Of a DNA stretch of 64,000 nucleotides, positions 1 to 8,633 are shown one piece after another (position 1 is the first letter of the stretch; every line of letters starts with the position of its first letter). The DNA is taken from the NCBI RefSeq assembly GCF_001692325.1, contig NZ_LXKN01000066.1, positions 186,001 through 250,000 on the forward strand, in the 5' to 3' direction. The notes under the pieces were generated by a model that saw only the letters and a program-made list of their open reading frames with translations, searched no databases and was not told the origin of the DNA. The position numbers were made by a program, and so were the translations under genes. The DNA is from Rhizobium sp. AC27/96 (GTDB lineage Bacteria; Pseudomonadota; Alphaproteobacteria; Rhizobiales; Rhizobiaceae).

Positions 1-1
1 T

Positions 2-1072
2 CTCTTCATCCGGCGCGAGGGGCGCGATCCCTCGCTTGCTCCTGTCCTGATCGGCAGTCATCTCGATAGTCAGCCAACGGGCGGCAGGTTCGATGGTGCG
101 CTCGGTACGCTATCCGCCTTCGAAGTGTTGGAGACGCTGCAAGACGCGGGCGCGGTGACGGAGCGGGCCATCGAAGTGGTCTCCTGGACCAACGAAGAAG
201 GCAGCCGCTTCTTTCCGGGCTGCATGGGCTCGATGGTCTTCGTCGGTGCCGGTGATTTGTCCAATTGGCGTGAGACGCGCGGCGCGGACGGCGCGAGGCT
301 GGGCGATGAACTGGCGGCAACGCTGAGTGCGCTGCCGGAGGCGGAGGTGCGCCCGGCCGGCCATTCCGTCTCCGCCTTCGTCGAAGTCCATATCGAGCAA
401 GGGCCGGTTCTCGAACGCGAAGAAATACCGATCGGTGTCGTCACCGGCGTCCAGGGAACCAAATGGCTCGAAGTTTCCTTCGTCGGTGAGGCTGCGCATG
501 CGGGTACCACGCCGCTCGAGTTTCGCAAGGACCCGATGGCCGCAGCCGCCGAGGCGATCGTTCGATTGCAGGAAGCCATCATGCCGGCTGATCCTCTGGC
601 GCGATTAACGGTCGGGCGCATGGCCGTGGAGCCGAGTTCCATCAACGTCATCCCAAGCAGGGTGACGCTGACGGTCGATATCCGTCATCCGGAGGAAGAT
701 GCGCTGGCATCCATCGAGGCTCGCGTCGAGGCGGAATGCCGCTCGGCGGCCGCCCGTCACCTGAGCGATGTGTACATCGAAAAGCGGTTCGACATGGCGC
801 CCGGGAAATTCGATGCCGCAGTTGTCGCCGCGATTGAGAATGCATGCGAAGGGCTTGGCGTTGCCAGCATGCGGATGGTTTCAGGCGCCTTTCATGATGC
901 GCTCTTCCTGAGCCGCGTCGCACCGACGGCGATGATATTCGTTCCGTGCCGGGGTGGCATAAGCCACAACGAGGCCGAATTCGTCGCTGACGAGAATATC
1001 GAAATCGGCGCCAGAATATTGTTTGAGACGACAATTGCTTTGGCTGGCGACAAGGCAAGCCGCGGGCTGTAG
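2..1072 (+). CDS. Hydantoinase/carbamoylase-family amidohydrolase (M20), 5' end outside window
   Basis: The frame is open from base 2 to the TAG stop, giving the last 356 residues of an enzyme that normally has about 410. The first visible part holds the metal-site motif GSHLDSQPTGGRFDGALG. It is followed by NEEGSRF near residue 64, which carries the catalytic/bridging glutamate, and by the late histidine motif ISHNEAEF. This is the layout of N-carbamoyl-L-amino-acid hydrolases, allantoate amidohydrolases and beta-ureidopropionases, cytoplasmic dinuclear metal enzymes that open ureido groups. The sequence does not decide among these substrates. No neighbour in the window explains its pathway; the next gene is a separately promoted MarR regulator. 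Confidence 0.85.
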   Translation, partial: LFIRREGRDPSLAPVLIGSHLDSQPTGGRFDGALGTLSAFEVLETLQDAGAVTERAIEVVSWTNEEGSRFFPGCMGSMVFVGAGDLSNWRETRGADGARLGDELAATLSALPEAEVRPAGHSVSAFVEVHIEQGPVLEREEIPIGVVTGVQGTKWLEVSFVGEAAHAGTTPLEFRKDPMAAAAEAIVRLQEAIMPADPLARLTVGRMAVEPSSINVIPSRVTLTVDIRHPEEDALASIEARVEAECRSAAARHLSDVYIEKRFDMAPGKFDAAVVAAIENACEGLGVASMRMVSGAFHDALFLSRVAPTAMIFVPCRGGISHNEAEFVADENIEIGARILFETTIALAGDKASRGL

Positions 1073-1174
1073 ACGCGGCTGCATAGTCTAAAGGGCGCGT
1101 CGGCATCTCGATTTCGTCGGGAAGGTGGTGCGGTCACAGCCAATCGGAAGCCTGCTTGACGGCAATTGCATAAG

Positions 1175-1200
1175 CAATTATATAACTTGTTATGTAATTG
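1175..1200. promoter_or_regulatory. Palindromic operator candidate upstream of the marR gene
   Basis: A 26-bp inverted repeat with arms CAATTATATAAC and GTTATGTAATTG around a central TT has a single mismatched pair. It ends 16 bp before the TTG start of the MarR gene. MarR-family proteins usually bind AT-rich palindromes of this size and repress their own operon, so autoregulation is the likely role. Binding is inferred. Confidence 0.6.
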
Positions 1201-1216
1201 GTGCCAGGAGGCTTCC

Positions 1217-1711
1217 TTGGTAGAGGATATCGTGAAATCGCTCGGCTTGCTCTGTCTCGGCAGCCGCTTCCGCCGCATTGGCGAGCGGCTTCAGGCCGAT
1301 ACCCAGCAGATCATCGAGGAACTCGGTGTTTCCATTCAGTCGGCCCAATATCCGTTCCTCGCGGCGATCGACGGCAACGGCCCACTCACGATAGGCGAAC
1401 TCGCCCAGGCCGTCGGCATCACCCAGCCGGGTGCTACGCGCACGATCTCCCAGCTTCTGGAGCTCGGCTATGTCGACATGCAGGCCTCGGCTGAGGATCA
1501 GCGCCGAAGGCTGATCTCGCTGACGCCGAAGGGGCAGGAGCTCGTCGATTATTCGAAGCAATCGGTCTGGCCACGCATCGAGCAGGCGGTGGCCGAGCTT
1601 TGCGGGGATATGTCGGGGCCGATCCTGCAGCAGCTTGCCGTGATCGAAGAAGGTCTGGCCGAAGCTCCACTTGCCCGCCGGGGAAATTTCCAGAAGGAAC
1701 AGAAGCAATGA
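1217..1711 (+). CDS. MarR-family transcriptional regulator
   Basis: A 164-residue winged-helix regulator. The DNA-binding segment LTIGELAQAVGITQPGATRT is followed by the wing region DMQASAEDQRRRLISLTPKG, the typical MarR pattern. I chose the TTG start at 1217 because AGGAGG (1206-1211) sits five bases upstream. The longer TTG start at 1166 would place the operator palindrome inside the coding region and has no ribosome site. The stop overlaps the start of the following acetyltransferase gene (ATGA), so the two are co-transcribed. The regulator probably represses this two-gene operon through the palindrome just upstream and releases it with an unknown small ligand. Confidence 0.85.
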   Translation: MVEDIVKSLGLLCLGSRFRRIGERLQADTQQIIEELGVSIQSAQYPFLAAIDGNGPLTIGELAQAVGITQPGATRTISQLLELGYVDMQASAEDQRRRLISLTPKGQELVDYSKQSVWPRIEQAVAELCGDMSGPILQQLAVIEEGLAEAPLARRGNFQKEQKQ

Positions 1712-2388
1712 AACACCTCCTTGATCGCCCCGTCTGGAGTGCCCTTCAAAGCGGTCATGCGGCATTGGCCGAAGGCAGCGAGTGGGCAAGGCGCTATCCG
1801 CCCTCTATCGTCCCCTTTGCCGCCTGCGCCGACAATTCCAAAGAGAGCCTTGAAGCGCTGCAAAGTCTGCCTGCGGTGGGCGAAGTGATGGCTCTTGTCG
1901 AGGCCGCGCCGGTCGTGCTCCCGGAGGGATTGACTGCCGTCACGGAAGCCACCCTCGTGCAGATGATTGCCGAGCGGCCTTATGAGCGAATTTCAGACAG
2001 CCGCATCGAGCCGCTGACGGAGGCCGATGCGGAGGATATGCTTGCCCTGGCAACGCTCACCAAGCCCGGTCCGTTTACGCTGCGGGCCCAGAGCCTCGGC
2101 ACTTTCTGGGGTATCAAGATGGACGGCCGCCTCATTGCCATGGGCGGCCAGCGCATGCGGCAGACCGGTTTTGCCGAGCTAAGCGGTCTCTGCACGCATC
2201 CGGATTTCCAGGCGCGTGGCTTCGGCAAGCTGTTGTTCCGGTTTGTCGCCGGCGAAATTTCCGCCAGGGACGAGACGGTGTACCTGCATGCCTATATCGG
2301 CAATACCTCGGCGATTGCGCTCTACACCGCACTCGGCTTTCACCTGCGCTCCGAAATGAATTTGCGGATCGTCAAGCGCCGCAGCTGA
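1708..2388 (+). CDS. GNAT-family N-acetyltransferase
   Basis: A 226-residue protein. Its C-terminal half has the GNAT acetyl-CoA-binding motif A, with ELSGLCTHPDFQARGFGKLL containing the Q/R-x-x-G-x-G/A loop. The later YIGNTSAIALYTALGFHLRS is the usual motif B region. The first ~90 residues are a separate segment I do not recognise. The ATG overlaps the marR stop by four bases, so expression is coupled. Two-gene marR-gnat operons often detoxify or modify a small amine or antibiotic sensed by the regulator, but the substrate cannot be read from the sequence. Confidence 0.8.
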   Translation: MKHLLDRPVWSALQSGHAALAEGSEWARRYPPSIVPFAACADNSKESLEALQSLPAVGEVMALVEAAPVVLPEGLTAVTEATLVQMIAERPYERISDSRIEPLTEADAEDMLALATLTKPGPFTLRAQSLGTFWGIKMDGRLIAMGGQRMRQTGFAELSGLCTHPDFQARGFGKLLFRFVAGEISARDETVYLHAYIGNTSAIALYTALGFHLRSEMNLRIVKRRS

Positions 2389-2395
2389 GTCACCG

Positions 2396-2414
2396 GGCCG
2401 GGCGATGCCCGGCC
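2396..2414. terminator. Bidirectional hairpin between convergent genes
   Basis: GGCCGGGC and GCCCGGCC form a perfect 8-bp stem around a GAT loop, exactly filling the gap between the stops of the convergent GNAT and fsr genes. There is no T-run, so efficient intrinsic termination is uncertain. Confidence 0.55.
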
Positions 2415-3611
2415 TCAATCCTCGACGTTCGGCAACAGGATCGTCAAAAGCCCGATCAGCGGCAGGAACGCGCAGAGTTCGAACACGAATTCGATGCTTG
2501 TGCGGTCGGCCAGTGCGCCGAGTGCCGCGGCCCCGATGCCGCCCATGCCGAAGGCGAAGCCGAAGAACAGACCCGAGACCATGCCGACGCGGCCGGGCAT
2601 CAACTCCTGGGCATAGACGACGATTGCCGAGAATGCCGATGCGATGACGGTGCCGATGATGGCGCTGAGGATGACGGTGATCTCGAGGCTCGCATGCGGC
2701 AGGATGATCGTGAACGGCAGGATGCCGAGGATGGACCCCCAGATGACCTTCTTGCGGCCGATACGGTCGCCCACCGGGCCGCCGATCATGGTGCCGAAGG
2801 CGACGGCGGCAAAGAATACGAACTGGCAGAGCTGCGCCGAGCGTTCGGAAAGCCCGAACCGGTCCATCAGGTAGAAATTATAGTAGCTGGTGAAGCTCGC
2901 GAGATAGAAATACTTCGAGAAGATCAGCGCGATCAGCACGGCGATGGCAATGCCGACACGGGTGCGCGACAGGGTGAGGGCCTTGTGCTTTCTGCCCGAC
3001 TTGGCCGGAGCGCGAAGGCTTTGCCCGTTCATCTGGTACCAACGGCCGAGACCGCCGAGAATGAGAATGCCGAGGAAGGCGAGCACGGCGAGGAAGGCCA
3101 TGCCACGCTGCCCGTGCGGCAGGATGAAGAAGGCGGCCAGCAACGGCCCAAGCGACGTGCCGAAATTACCGCCGACCTGAAACACCGATTGTGCAAAGCC
3201 ATGCTTGCCGCCCGATGCCAGTCGCGCGATACGCGATGCTTCGGGGTGGAAGATCGAAGAGCCAAATCCGAGCAGCACCGCGCCCATCACCAGAACCGAA
3301 TAGTTCGGTGCGAAGCCCAAGGTCAGCATGCCCGCGCAACTGCAGGCCATGCCGAAGGGGAGGGAATAGGGCTGCGGCTTGCCGTCTGTATACCATCCGA
3401 CGAATGGCTGCAGGAGCGATGCGGTAATCTGATAGACGAATGTGAGCAGGCCAAGCTGGGCGAAGCTTAGCTCGAAGCCGGCCTTCAGGACGGGATAGCT
3501 CGCCGGCAGCAAGGATTGGGTGACGTCGTTGATAAAATGGCCGAGGCTGGCGACCATCAGGATCGGATATATGGTGGTTGCCGCGCGGGGCGCGTTCATG
3601 ACCTGGCTCAT
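2415..3611 (-). CDS. fsr: MFS exporter, Fsr (fosmidomycin resistance) type
   Basis: A major facilitator of 398 residues with about 12 hydrophobic segments. The N-terminal SLGHFINDVTQSLLPASYPV and the loop FGSSIFHPEASRIARLASGG are characteristic of the Fsr family, inner-membrane proton antiporters named for fosmidomycin efflux. A TTG 15 bases upstream could extend the protein; I prefer the ATG at 3611. The AraC-type gene starts 94 bp away on the other strand, the usual arrangement of an exporter and its dedicated activator (as with E. coli nimR/nimT). Fosmidomycin is itself a phosphonate, but drug specificity cannot be assigned from sequence. Confidence 0.85.
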   Translation of the reverse strand: MSQVMNAPRAATTIYPILMVASLGHFINDVTQSLLPASYPVLKAGFELSFAQLGLLTFVYQITASLLQPFVGWYTDGKPQPYSLPFGMACSCAGMLTLGFAPNYSVLVMGAVLLGFGSSIFHPEASRIARLASGGKHGFAQSVFQVGGNFGTSLGPLLAAFFILPHGQRGMAFLAVLAFLGILILGGLGRWYQMNGQSLRAPAKSGRKHKALTLSRTRVGIAIAVLIALIFSKYFYLASFTSYYNFYLMDRFGLSERSAQLCQFVFFAAVAFGTMIGGPVGDRIGRKKVIWGSILGILPFTIILPHASLEITVILSAIIGTVIASAFSAIVVYAQELMPGRVGMVSGLFFGFAFGMGGIGAAALGALADRTSIEFVFELCAFLPLIGLLTILLPNVED

Positions 3612-3705
3612 GGCACTCGCTTTCAATTCGTCTGTCGCGCTGATATTGAAAGAACAAATCGCCCGCCACCGCGATTAGGCGTAACTGTTACGAGACTGGG
3701 CCAAA

Positions 3706-4512
3706 ATGGTCAGGAACAGCCGAATTGATCCTTTCATCGATGTCGAGCGGCCTCTGGTGGCGCTCGGCAACGAGTACAAGGATGGGCACCGCGTCGCCCC
3801 GCATCAGCATCGCCGCGCGCAGTTGCTCTATGGCTTTTCCGGCGTGGTGCTGGCGACGACCCCGAACGGCACCTTGGTCATGCCGCCCGAACGAGGCATG
3901 TGGATTCCTCCGGGCGTCGTTCACAGCGTTCGCATGCTGGGCGATGTCAGCATGCGCAGCGTCTATATCGAACCTCATGCCATCGAGAACATGCCGGATC
4001 ATTGCCAGGTTGTGGAGATATCGCCCTTGTTGCGGGCGCTGATCGCCGAGGCTGTCGATATTCCGGTGGAATACGATCCGAACGATCGGTCCGGCGCGTT
4101 GATGGCGCTTCTTCTGCACGAATTGGCACGCCTGAAACCGCTGCCGCTTTCCCTGCCATTGCCGAACAATCCGGTGCTCGCACAGAAGTGCCAGGATTTT
4201 CTGCTGCATCCCACCGCGCATGACACCATCGACGCATGGGCCGACCGGATGAGCATGAGCCGGCGCGCATTTACCCGGATGTTTCGTCTGGAGACGGGAT
4301 TGAGCTTCGTCGAGTGGCGCCAGCAGGCCTGTCGGCATGCGGCGCTTCCGCGGCTGGTCGCCGGCACGGCGGTCACGACGATCGCGCTGGATCTCGGCTA
4401 TAAGAATCCCGCCGCCTTCACGTCGATGTTCAAGCGCGCCTTTGGCTACGCCCCGCGTGAAATCGCCCGTCAGCAGATCCAACCCGACAGCCTGCGGGAT
4501 GACAACCGCTGA
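3706..4512 (+). CDS. AraC-family regulator with N-terminal cupin domain (NimR-like)
   Basis: A 268-residue regulator. The first ~100 residues form a cupin sensor (HQHRRAQLLYGFSG; PPGVVHSVRML). The last ~100 residues carry two helix-turn-helix units, with the conserved DLGYKNPAAFTSMFKRAFGY in the second. The architecture matches the NimR/YeaM subgroup, which controls adjacent efflux genes. It is divergent from the Fsr-type exporter with a 94-bp shared promoter region, so that exporter is its most likely target. Its 3' end is only 6 bp from the convergent LysE-type gene. Confidence 0.85.
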   Translation: MVRNSRIDPFIDVERPLVALGNEYKDGHRVAPHQHRRAQLLYGFSGVVLATTPNGTLVMPPERGMWIPPGVVHSVRMLGDVSMRSVYIEPHAIENMPDHCQVVEISPLLRALIAEAVDIPVEYDPNDRSGALMALLLHELARLKPLPLSLPLPNNPVLAQKCQDFLLHPTAHDTIDAWADRMSMSRRAFTRMFRLETGLSFVEWRQQACRHAALPRLVAGTAVTTIALDLGYKNPAAFTSMFKRAFGYAPREIARQQIQPDSLRDDNR

Positions 4513-4518
4513 ACAGGC

Positions 4519-5145
4519 CTACTGCTGCTGGAGGGCGAGCCTGAGGCCGAGCGCCACGTAAATCGTGCCGACGACCTTCCCCTGCCACCGGCCGACGCTG
4601 CGGTTGCGGCGCAGCCAGCCGCCGATCGAACCGGCTCCAACAGCCAGAAGCGACGTCACGCATATGCTGAGCCCGACGAAGATAGCGCCGAGCAGGGCGA
4701 ATTGGGCGATGACGGAGCCGCTTTCCGGGTGGATGAACTGTGGCAGGAAGGCCAGGAAAAACAGGGCGGTCTTCGGGTTCAGTATCTCGGTAAAGAACCC
4801 CTGCCGAAAAGCGCGTTGGGCGGTAATGGCCTGCGCGGCCGGCATGTCCAGGCTCTCGGTCTTCTCGATGAAGGCCTTGAAACCGAGATAGATCAGATAG
4901 ATGACGCCGGCATATTTGACGATCTCGAACGCCAATGCCGAGGTGGCCAACAATGCCGACAAGCCGAACGTCGCCATGATCGTATGGAAGAGATCGCCGG
5001 AGGCGATGCCAAGGCCTGTCGCCAGGCCAACACGCCTGCCGCCGCTGACAGACCGAGCCAATGTCAGCAGCGTGGCTGGCCCAGGAATCAGCATCAGCCC
5101 CAGCACGACGATAAAATAGGTTGTCAAAACACCAAGGCTGATCAT
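4519..5145 (-). CDS. LysE/RhtB-family amino-acid exporter
   Basis: A 208-residue inner-membrane protein with about six hydrophobic segments. The N-terminal motif GLMLIPGPATLLTLARSVSG and the central EILNPKTALFFLAFLPQFI are diagnostic of the LysE/RhtB translocator superfamily, which exports amino acids or their derivatives using the proton motive force. It has its own upstream region (5146-5293). No neighbouring biosynthetic gene indicates which amino acid is exported. Confidence 0.9.
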   Translation of the reverse strand: MISLGVLTTYFIVVLGLMLIPGPATLLTLARSVSGGRRVGLATGLGIASGDLFHTIMATFGLSALLATSALAFEIVKYAGVIYLIYLGFKAFIEKTESLDMPAAQAITAQRAFRQGFFTEILNPKTALFFLAFLPQFIHPESGSVIAQFALLGAIFVGLSICVTSLLAVGAGSIGGWLRRNRSVGRWQGKVVGTIYVALGLRLALQQQ

Positions 5146-5293
5146 CGGTTTCCCACACTTCCGTATTCAACTTCGATGAAGTTGAAGATAGACGACTCCG
5201 TTGCCATGCGCAGCGGCTGCCGTCCCAACTCAAGAACCTGACAATGCAACCTGTCAATGGTCGATGCGTCACATTCTCGACGATGCGATCCTT

Positions 5294-6619
5294 TCAGTGC
5301 GTACGGCTGGCGCGGGGAGCCGGTTCGGCATCGACGATCCAGCGGCGGTGCGAGCCGAGCGCGATCAGGAGCACGACCGACAGGAAGCAGCAGCCGGCGA
5401 GAATATAGAATCCGACATCGCCGTTCCCGGTGGCCGCATCGACATAGGCCTTGATCTGCGGTGAGGCAAAGCTGCCGAGATTGCCGAGCGAGACGATGAA
5501 GGCAATGCCGCTTGCCGCGCCGACGCCGCCCAGATAGCGGGTCGGCAGGCTCCAGAAGACAGGCTGCGAGGATGCTAGCCCCGGAACCGCGATGCAGGCG
5601 GCGATAACCATGACCCAGGGGTTCATCGTCAACCCGATCGTTGCAAGCGCAAGGGTGCCGATCGTCAGCATCAAGATGCAGACGACGCGGTGATTATCGT
5701 GCTTGTCGGCATAGACGGTGAAGACACGCGTCGCGATGAGCGCGCAGAACCAGGGAAGGCCGAGCAGGACGCCGACCCAGGTATTGATGCCGCCACCCAT
5801 TGCCTGTGCCAACCGTGCTGGCAGGTAGAAGGTAATGGGACCGACGCCGATCTGGATGAACAGGTAGATGCCGATAAAGGCCAGAACGCGCCAATCCTTC
5901 AGCACGCCGAAGACGGAATGCTTGACCTCGGAGAGCTTGCCGCGTTCTTCCGCCTCGATGACGCCAATCAGCGCGTTCTTCTCTTCCGTCGTCAGCCACT
6001 TCGCTTCGTTCGGACGGCTTGTCAGGAAGAAGAGCGCGAAAATACCGACAACCGTCGCCGCCAGTCCTTCGACCGCGAACATCCATTGCCAGTTGGTGAG
6101 ACCGAGCACGTCGTGGTGGGTGAGCAGCCAGCCGGAAAGCGGGGCACCGATCACCAGCGATAGAGGTATGCCAAGGTAAAACAGGCCGGTGGCGCGCGCC
6201 CTTTGCTTGGCAGGGAACCAGTAGGTCAGATAGAGCAGGACGCCCGGATAGAACCCGGCTTCGCAGACGCCAAGCATGAAGCGCACGATGTAATAGGTCG
6301 TTGCGGTGTGAGCAAAGACCATGCAGGCCGAGACGATCCCCCAGGTGATCATGATGCGGCTCAGCCAGAGGCGCGCGCCGACACGCTGCATGATCAGGTT
6401 GCTCGGTACTTCGAATGTCGCATAGCCGAGATAGAGAATGCCGGCGCCGAAGGCATAAGCCGCATCCGAAATGCCGGTATCGGCCTGGTAGGCCGTCTTG
6501 GCGAAGCCGACATTGGAGCGATCGAGGAAATTCAGGATCAGCATCAGGCCCAGAAAGGGCAAAAGGCGAATGGTTGCCTTGCGCACGGCGCTCTGCACCG
6601 CCGGATTATCGTCAGTCAT
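5294..6619 (-). CDS. MFS transporter, anion:cation symporter (ACS) family
   Basis: A 441-residue carrier with 12 predicted membrane segments. LNFLDRSNVGFAKTAYQADT in segment 1, ATFEVPSNLIMQRVGARLWL and CEAGFYPGVLLYLTYWFPAK are hallmark ACS-family stretches. Members take up organic anions such as tartrate, galactonate or phthalate with protons. The ATG at 6619 is preferred because GGAGG lies just upstream; a longer start at 6658 would lack one. The gene is isolated, with no catabolic enzyme beside it, so the substrate is open. A 6-bp inverted repeat (ACCGGA/TCCGGT, 6685-6702) lies upstream. Confidence 0.88.
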   Translation of the reverse strand: MTDDNPAVQSAVRKATIRLLPFLGLMLILNFLDRSNVGFAKTAYQADTGISDAAYAFGAGILYLGYATFEVPSNLIMQRVGARLWLSRIMITWGIVSACMVFAHTATTYYIVRFMLGVCEAGFYPGVLLYLTYWFPAKQRARATGLFYLGIPLSLVIGAPLSGWLLTHHDVLGLTNWQWMFAVEGLAATVVGIFALFFLTSRPNEAKWLTTEEKNALIGVIEAEERGKLSEVKHSVFGVLKDWRVLAFIGIYLFIQIGVGPITFYLPARLAQAMGGGINTWVGVLLGLPWFCALIATRVFTVYADKHDNHRVVCILMLTIGTLALATIGLTMNPWVMVIAACIAVPGLASSQPVFWSLPTRYLGGVGAASGIAFIVSLGNLGSFASPQIKAYVDAATGNGDVGFYILAGCCFLSVVLLIALGSHRRWIVDAEPAPRASRTH

Positions 6620-7048
6620 GTCACTCCTCCCGAACGGTGAGATCCCCAAGTGGCACAATGCCGCTCGAGGCCGCCTCCGTCCTCACCGGATCTCCCTCCG
6701 GTCATTTCCATGACGGCTCGCACATGCCCAGCCGTTTGCATATACGCAGATTATATTCATGGGTGAAAAGGTCAATAGCTGTCCTGTCTGGTTTCACAAG
6801 CAGTTTTGCGGAGCAGTTTGATAGCCATCCGCCGTGTAGATTTGCGTGGCCTATCCAGGATAGCGGGCCTTTCGGTGGGGATATTCACGGAGCAAAATCA
6901 CTCACCTTTACAAATGACCGACGGTCAGTCATATATTTGCCGTGTTGTTATATCGGTATGAAGAACGGTCGTCTGCGTGGGGCAGGAGCCTCATGAACAG
7001 TTCGCGCCGCAGCCGTCATTCCTATTTTGCATAGGAGGAATGCTTGTC
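6620..7048. other. Divergent intergenic region, 429 bp
   Basis: This stretch separates the ACS carrier from the paralogue-TetR operon. It holds the ACCGGA/TCCGGT repeat near the carrier and the 19-bp TetR-type palindrome near the operon. I see no credible coding sequence in it. Confidence 0.6.
6914..6932. promoter_or_regulatory. TetR-type operator candidate
   Basis: A 19-bp imperfect palindrome, ATGACCGACGGTCAGTCAT, contains the perfect core TGACCGACGGTCA (6915-6927). This size and composition are typical of TetR-family operators. It lies about 120 bp before the first gene of an operon whose last gene encodes a TetR protein, so autorepression is the simplest reading. Confidence 0.6.
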
Positions 7049-7492
7049 ATGATCCGCCACGATCTTACGCATTGGCCACTCGTGCTTTCCGCCGCCCAAG
7101 GCTCCATGTCGCTCAAGGAGCAACTCGACTTCCTGTCCGATTGGACGGAGTGGCTCGACCGTGGCGAAACCTTCTCCACCTTGCGGGTCTTCACCGATAG
7201 TGAAGCGCTCAAGCGCCCTGATGGCGGTGCGAAGGAGGCCAAGGTCTGGCTTCAATCCAATGGCGAGCGAATCAAGCAGCTTGTCATCGGCATGGCGACC
7301 GTCGTGCCGCCGGCGGCCCTGGAAGAGATGAGCCGAATGAATGCCGAAAAGCTGTTCGGTGTTCCCGCGCAGATATTCGACGATGTGAACGAGGCAACGA
7401 TGTGGCTCGCTTCCGTTTCGGCCACCGTCGGAATGCCGGTGCATATGGGCAGTGTTCTGCGAAGCCTCACCGCGATGCGCGCGCCGTCATGA
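7049..7492 (+). CDS. Small protein of unknown function, first of two paralogues (possibly SpoIIAA-like)
   Basis: A 147-residue soluble protein with no signal peptide. It begins IRHDLTHWPLVL and ends with a segment of the form VVPPAALEEMSRMNA, then VPAQIFDDVNEATMWL. That final pattern of a strand, a Phe-Asp turn and an alternating E-A-x-x-W-L helix resembles SpoIIAA-like/STAS-fold proteins (inference, weak). The ATG at 7049 follows AGGAGG (7033-7038) by ten bases; an ATG at 7040 is too close to it. The stop overlaps the next gene (ATGA), which encodes a divergent copy of the same protein, and both precede a TetR gene. Confidence 0.65.
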   Translation: MIRHDLTHWPLVLSAAQGSMSLKEQLDFLSDWTEWLDRGETFSTLRVFTDSEALKRPDGGAKEAKVWLQSNGERIKQLVIGMATVVPPAALEEMSRMNAEKLFGVPAQIFDDVNEATMWLASVSATVGMPVHMGSVLRSLTAMRAPS

Positions 7493-7917
7493 AGGCGTGC
7501 CCATCGATGGCACCGGATTGCGATGAGACCCATTGGCCTCTTGCCATTCTGGTTGCGGAAGCGCCGTTGGATGCCGAAGCCATGCGATCAGGCCTCGATC
7601 GGGTCGAGGGTTGGCTGGAGCGCAAGCAGCCGTTTGCGCTTCTGCTGATCGCGGCTTGCGAGCCCATGTTTTTTGGTGATGCGGCGATGCTGCGGATAGT
7701 GGCGCAACGGATTGAGAGCGCTGGAGACGCTCTTCATCGATCGCTACTCGGCGTTGCGGTTGTCGTTCCCGAGGCAATAACCGATGCTGCGCGGCAAAGT
7801 CTTGCTCGTCTTCCGCTCGATATGCCGTTAGAAATCTTCGAGAAAGGCCTGCATGCGGCAGAATGGTTATGTCGATCCGTTCTCAAGCCTGCCGGACTTG
7901 CCATCGAGAGCCTGTGA
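7489..7917 (+). CDS. Small protein of unknown function, second paralogue
   Basis: A 142-residue protein that repeats the plan of its upstream neighbour: CDETHWPLAILVAEAP at the start, VAVVVPEAITDAARQSL in the middle, and PLEIFEKGLHAAEWL near the end. The three matching blocks lie in the same order and at similar spacing, so the two genes are a diverged tandem duplication. The start overlaps the previous stop by four bases. The TetR gene follows after 13 bp. I do not recognise a function; a pair of small cytoplasmic partners acting together, for example as a heterodimer, is possible. Confidence 0.65.
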   Translation: MKACPSMAPDCDETHWPLAILVAEAPLDAEAMRSGLDRVEGWLERKQPFALLLIAACEPMFFGDAAMLRIVAQRIESAGDALHRSLLGVAVVVPEAITDAARQSLARLPLDMPLEIFEKGLHAAEWLCRSVLKPAGLAIESL

Positions 7918-7930
7918 ACAAGGAGAGCCC

Positions 7931-8530
7931 GTGACCGTCGCAGACCGCCAGCGCCCGCGCACCAAGCCGCCGGAAATCCGTCGCGAGGAATTGATGGATG
8001 CCGCCCAGCGCCTGTTTCTGGAAAAGGGCTTTGCTGCCACCAGCGTTGCGGAAATCGTTGAAGCCGCCGACGTCGCAAAGGGCACTTTCTATCTCCATTT
8101 CCAGACCAAGGATGATGTGCTTGCCGGTTTGAAGATCCGGTTCATCGAACAATTCTGCCAGAAGGTCGATGCGGCCAATGCAGCAGCCGCTACCGGCAGC
8201 TGGATGTACCGGTTTGATGTCTGGATGGAGACCTGCGTATTCGGCTATCTTGACGCGGTCCCGCTGCACGATCTGGTTTTCCAGCAATTCCACCCCGCCA
8301 AGCGTGGCATGAAGCGGGCCAACCCGATCGTCACCCGCCTGACATCCTTTCTGCTGGAAGGTCGTGATGCCGGTGCATTCTCATTTGTCGATGCCAGGCT
8401 TACGGCCGTCATGCTGTTCAATGCCATGCATGGTGCCGTGGATGACTGTCTGGCCGACGGACCATCGGTCGACCGGCAAAAGCTTGCTGGTGCGGTCACG
8501 GATTTCTGTCGACGCGCCATCAGTTCGTAA
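7931..8530 (+). CDS. TetR-family transcriptional regulator
   Basis: A 199-residue repressor. The N-terminal helix-turn-helix is clear: RREELMDAAQRLFLEKGF, then SVAEIVEAADVAKGTFYLHF. The C-terminal ligand domain is unassigned. The GTG start at 7931 is supported by AAGGAG five bases upstream. It is the third gene of an operon with the two paralogous small proteins, and a TetR-type palindrome lies upstream of the first gene, so the protein probably represses its own operon. Confidence 0.88.
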   Translation: MTVADRQRPRTKPPEIRREELMDAAQRLFLEKGFAATSVAEIVEAADVAKGTFYLHFQTKDDVLAGLKIRFIEQFCQKVDAANAAAATGSWMYRFDVWMETCVFGYLDAVPLHDLVFQQFHPAKRGMKRANPIVTRLTSFLLEGRDAGAFSFVDARLTAVMLFNAMHGAVDDCLADGPSVDRQKLAGAVTDFCRRAISS

Positions 8531-8633
8531 ACTGATACTGGACGAGCGCGGCAACCGCTTCATTAAAAAGTCGCGGATGGTTTGCGCTTGGCACCGCATC
8601 ATCACTCACCTGCGTACCTCAGTCTGAAGACAG

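Noticed and set aside
7489..7917. Second small protein as a fragment of the first caused by a frameshift
   Set aside because: Both have full-length matching blocks and separate starts and stops with an ATGA overlap, so they are two genes.
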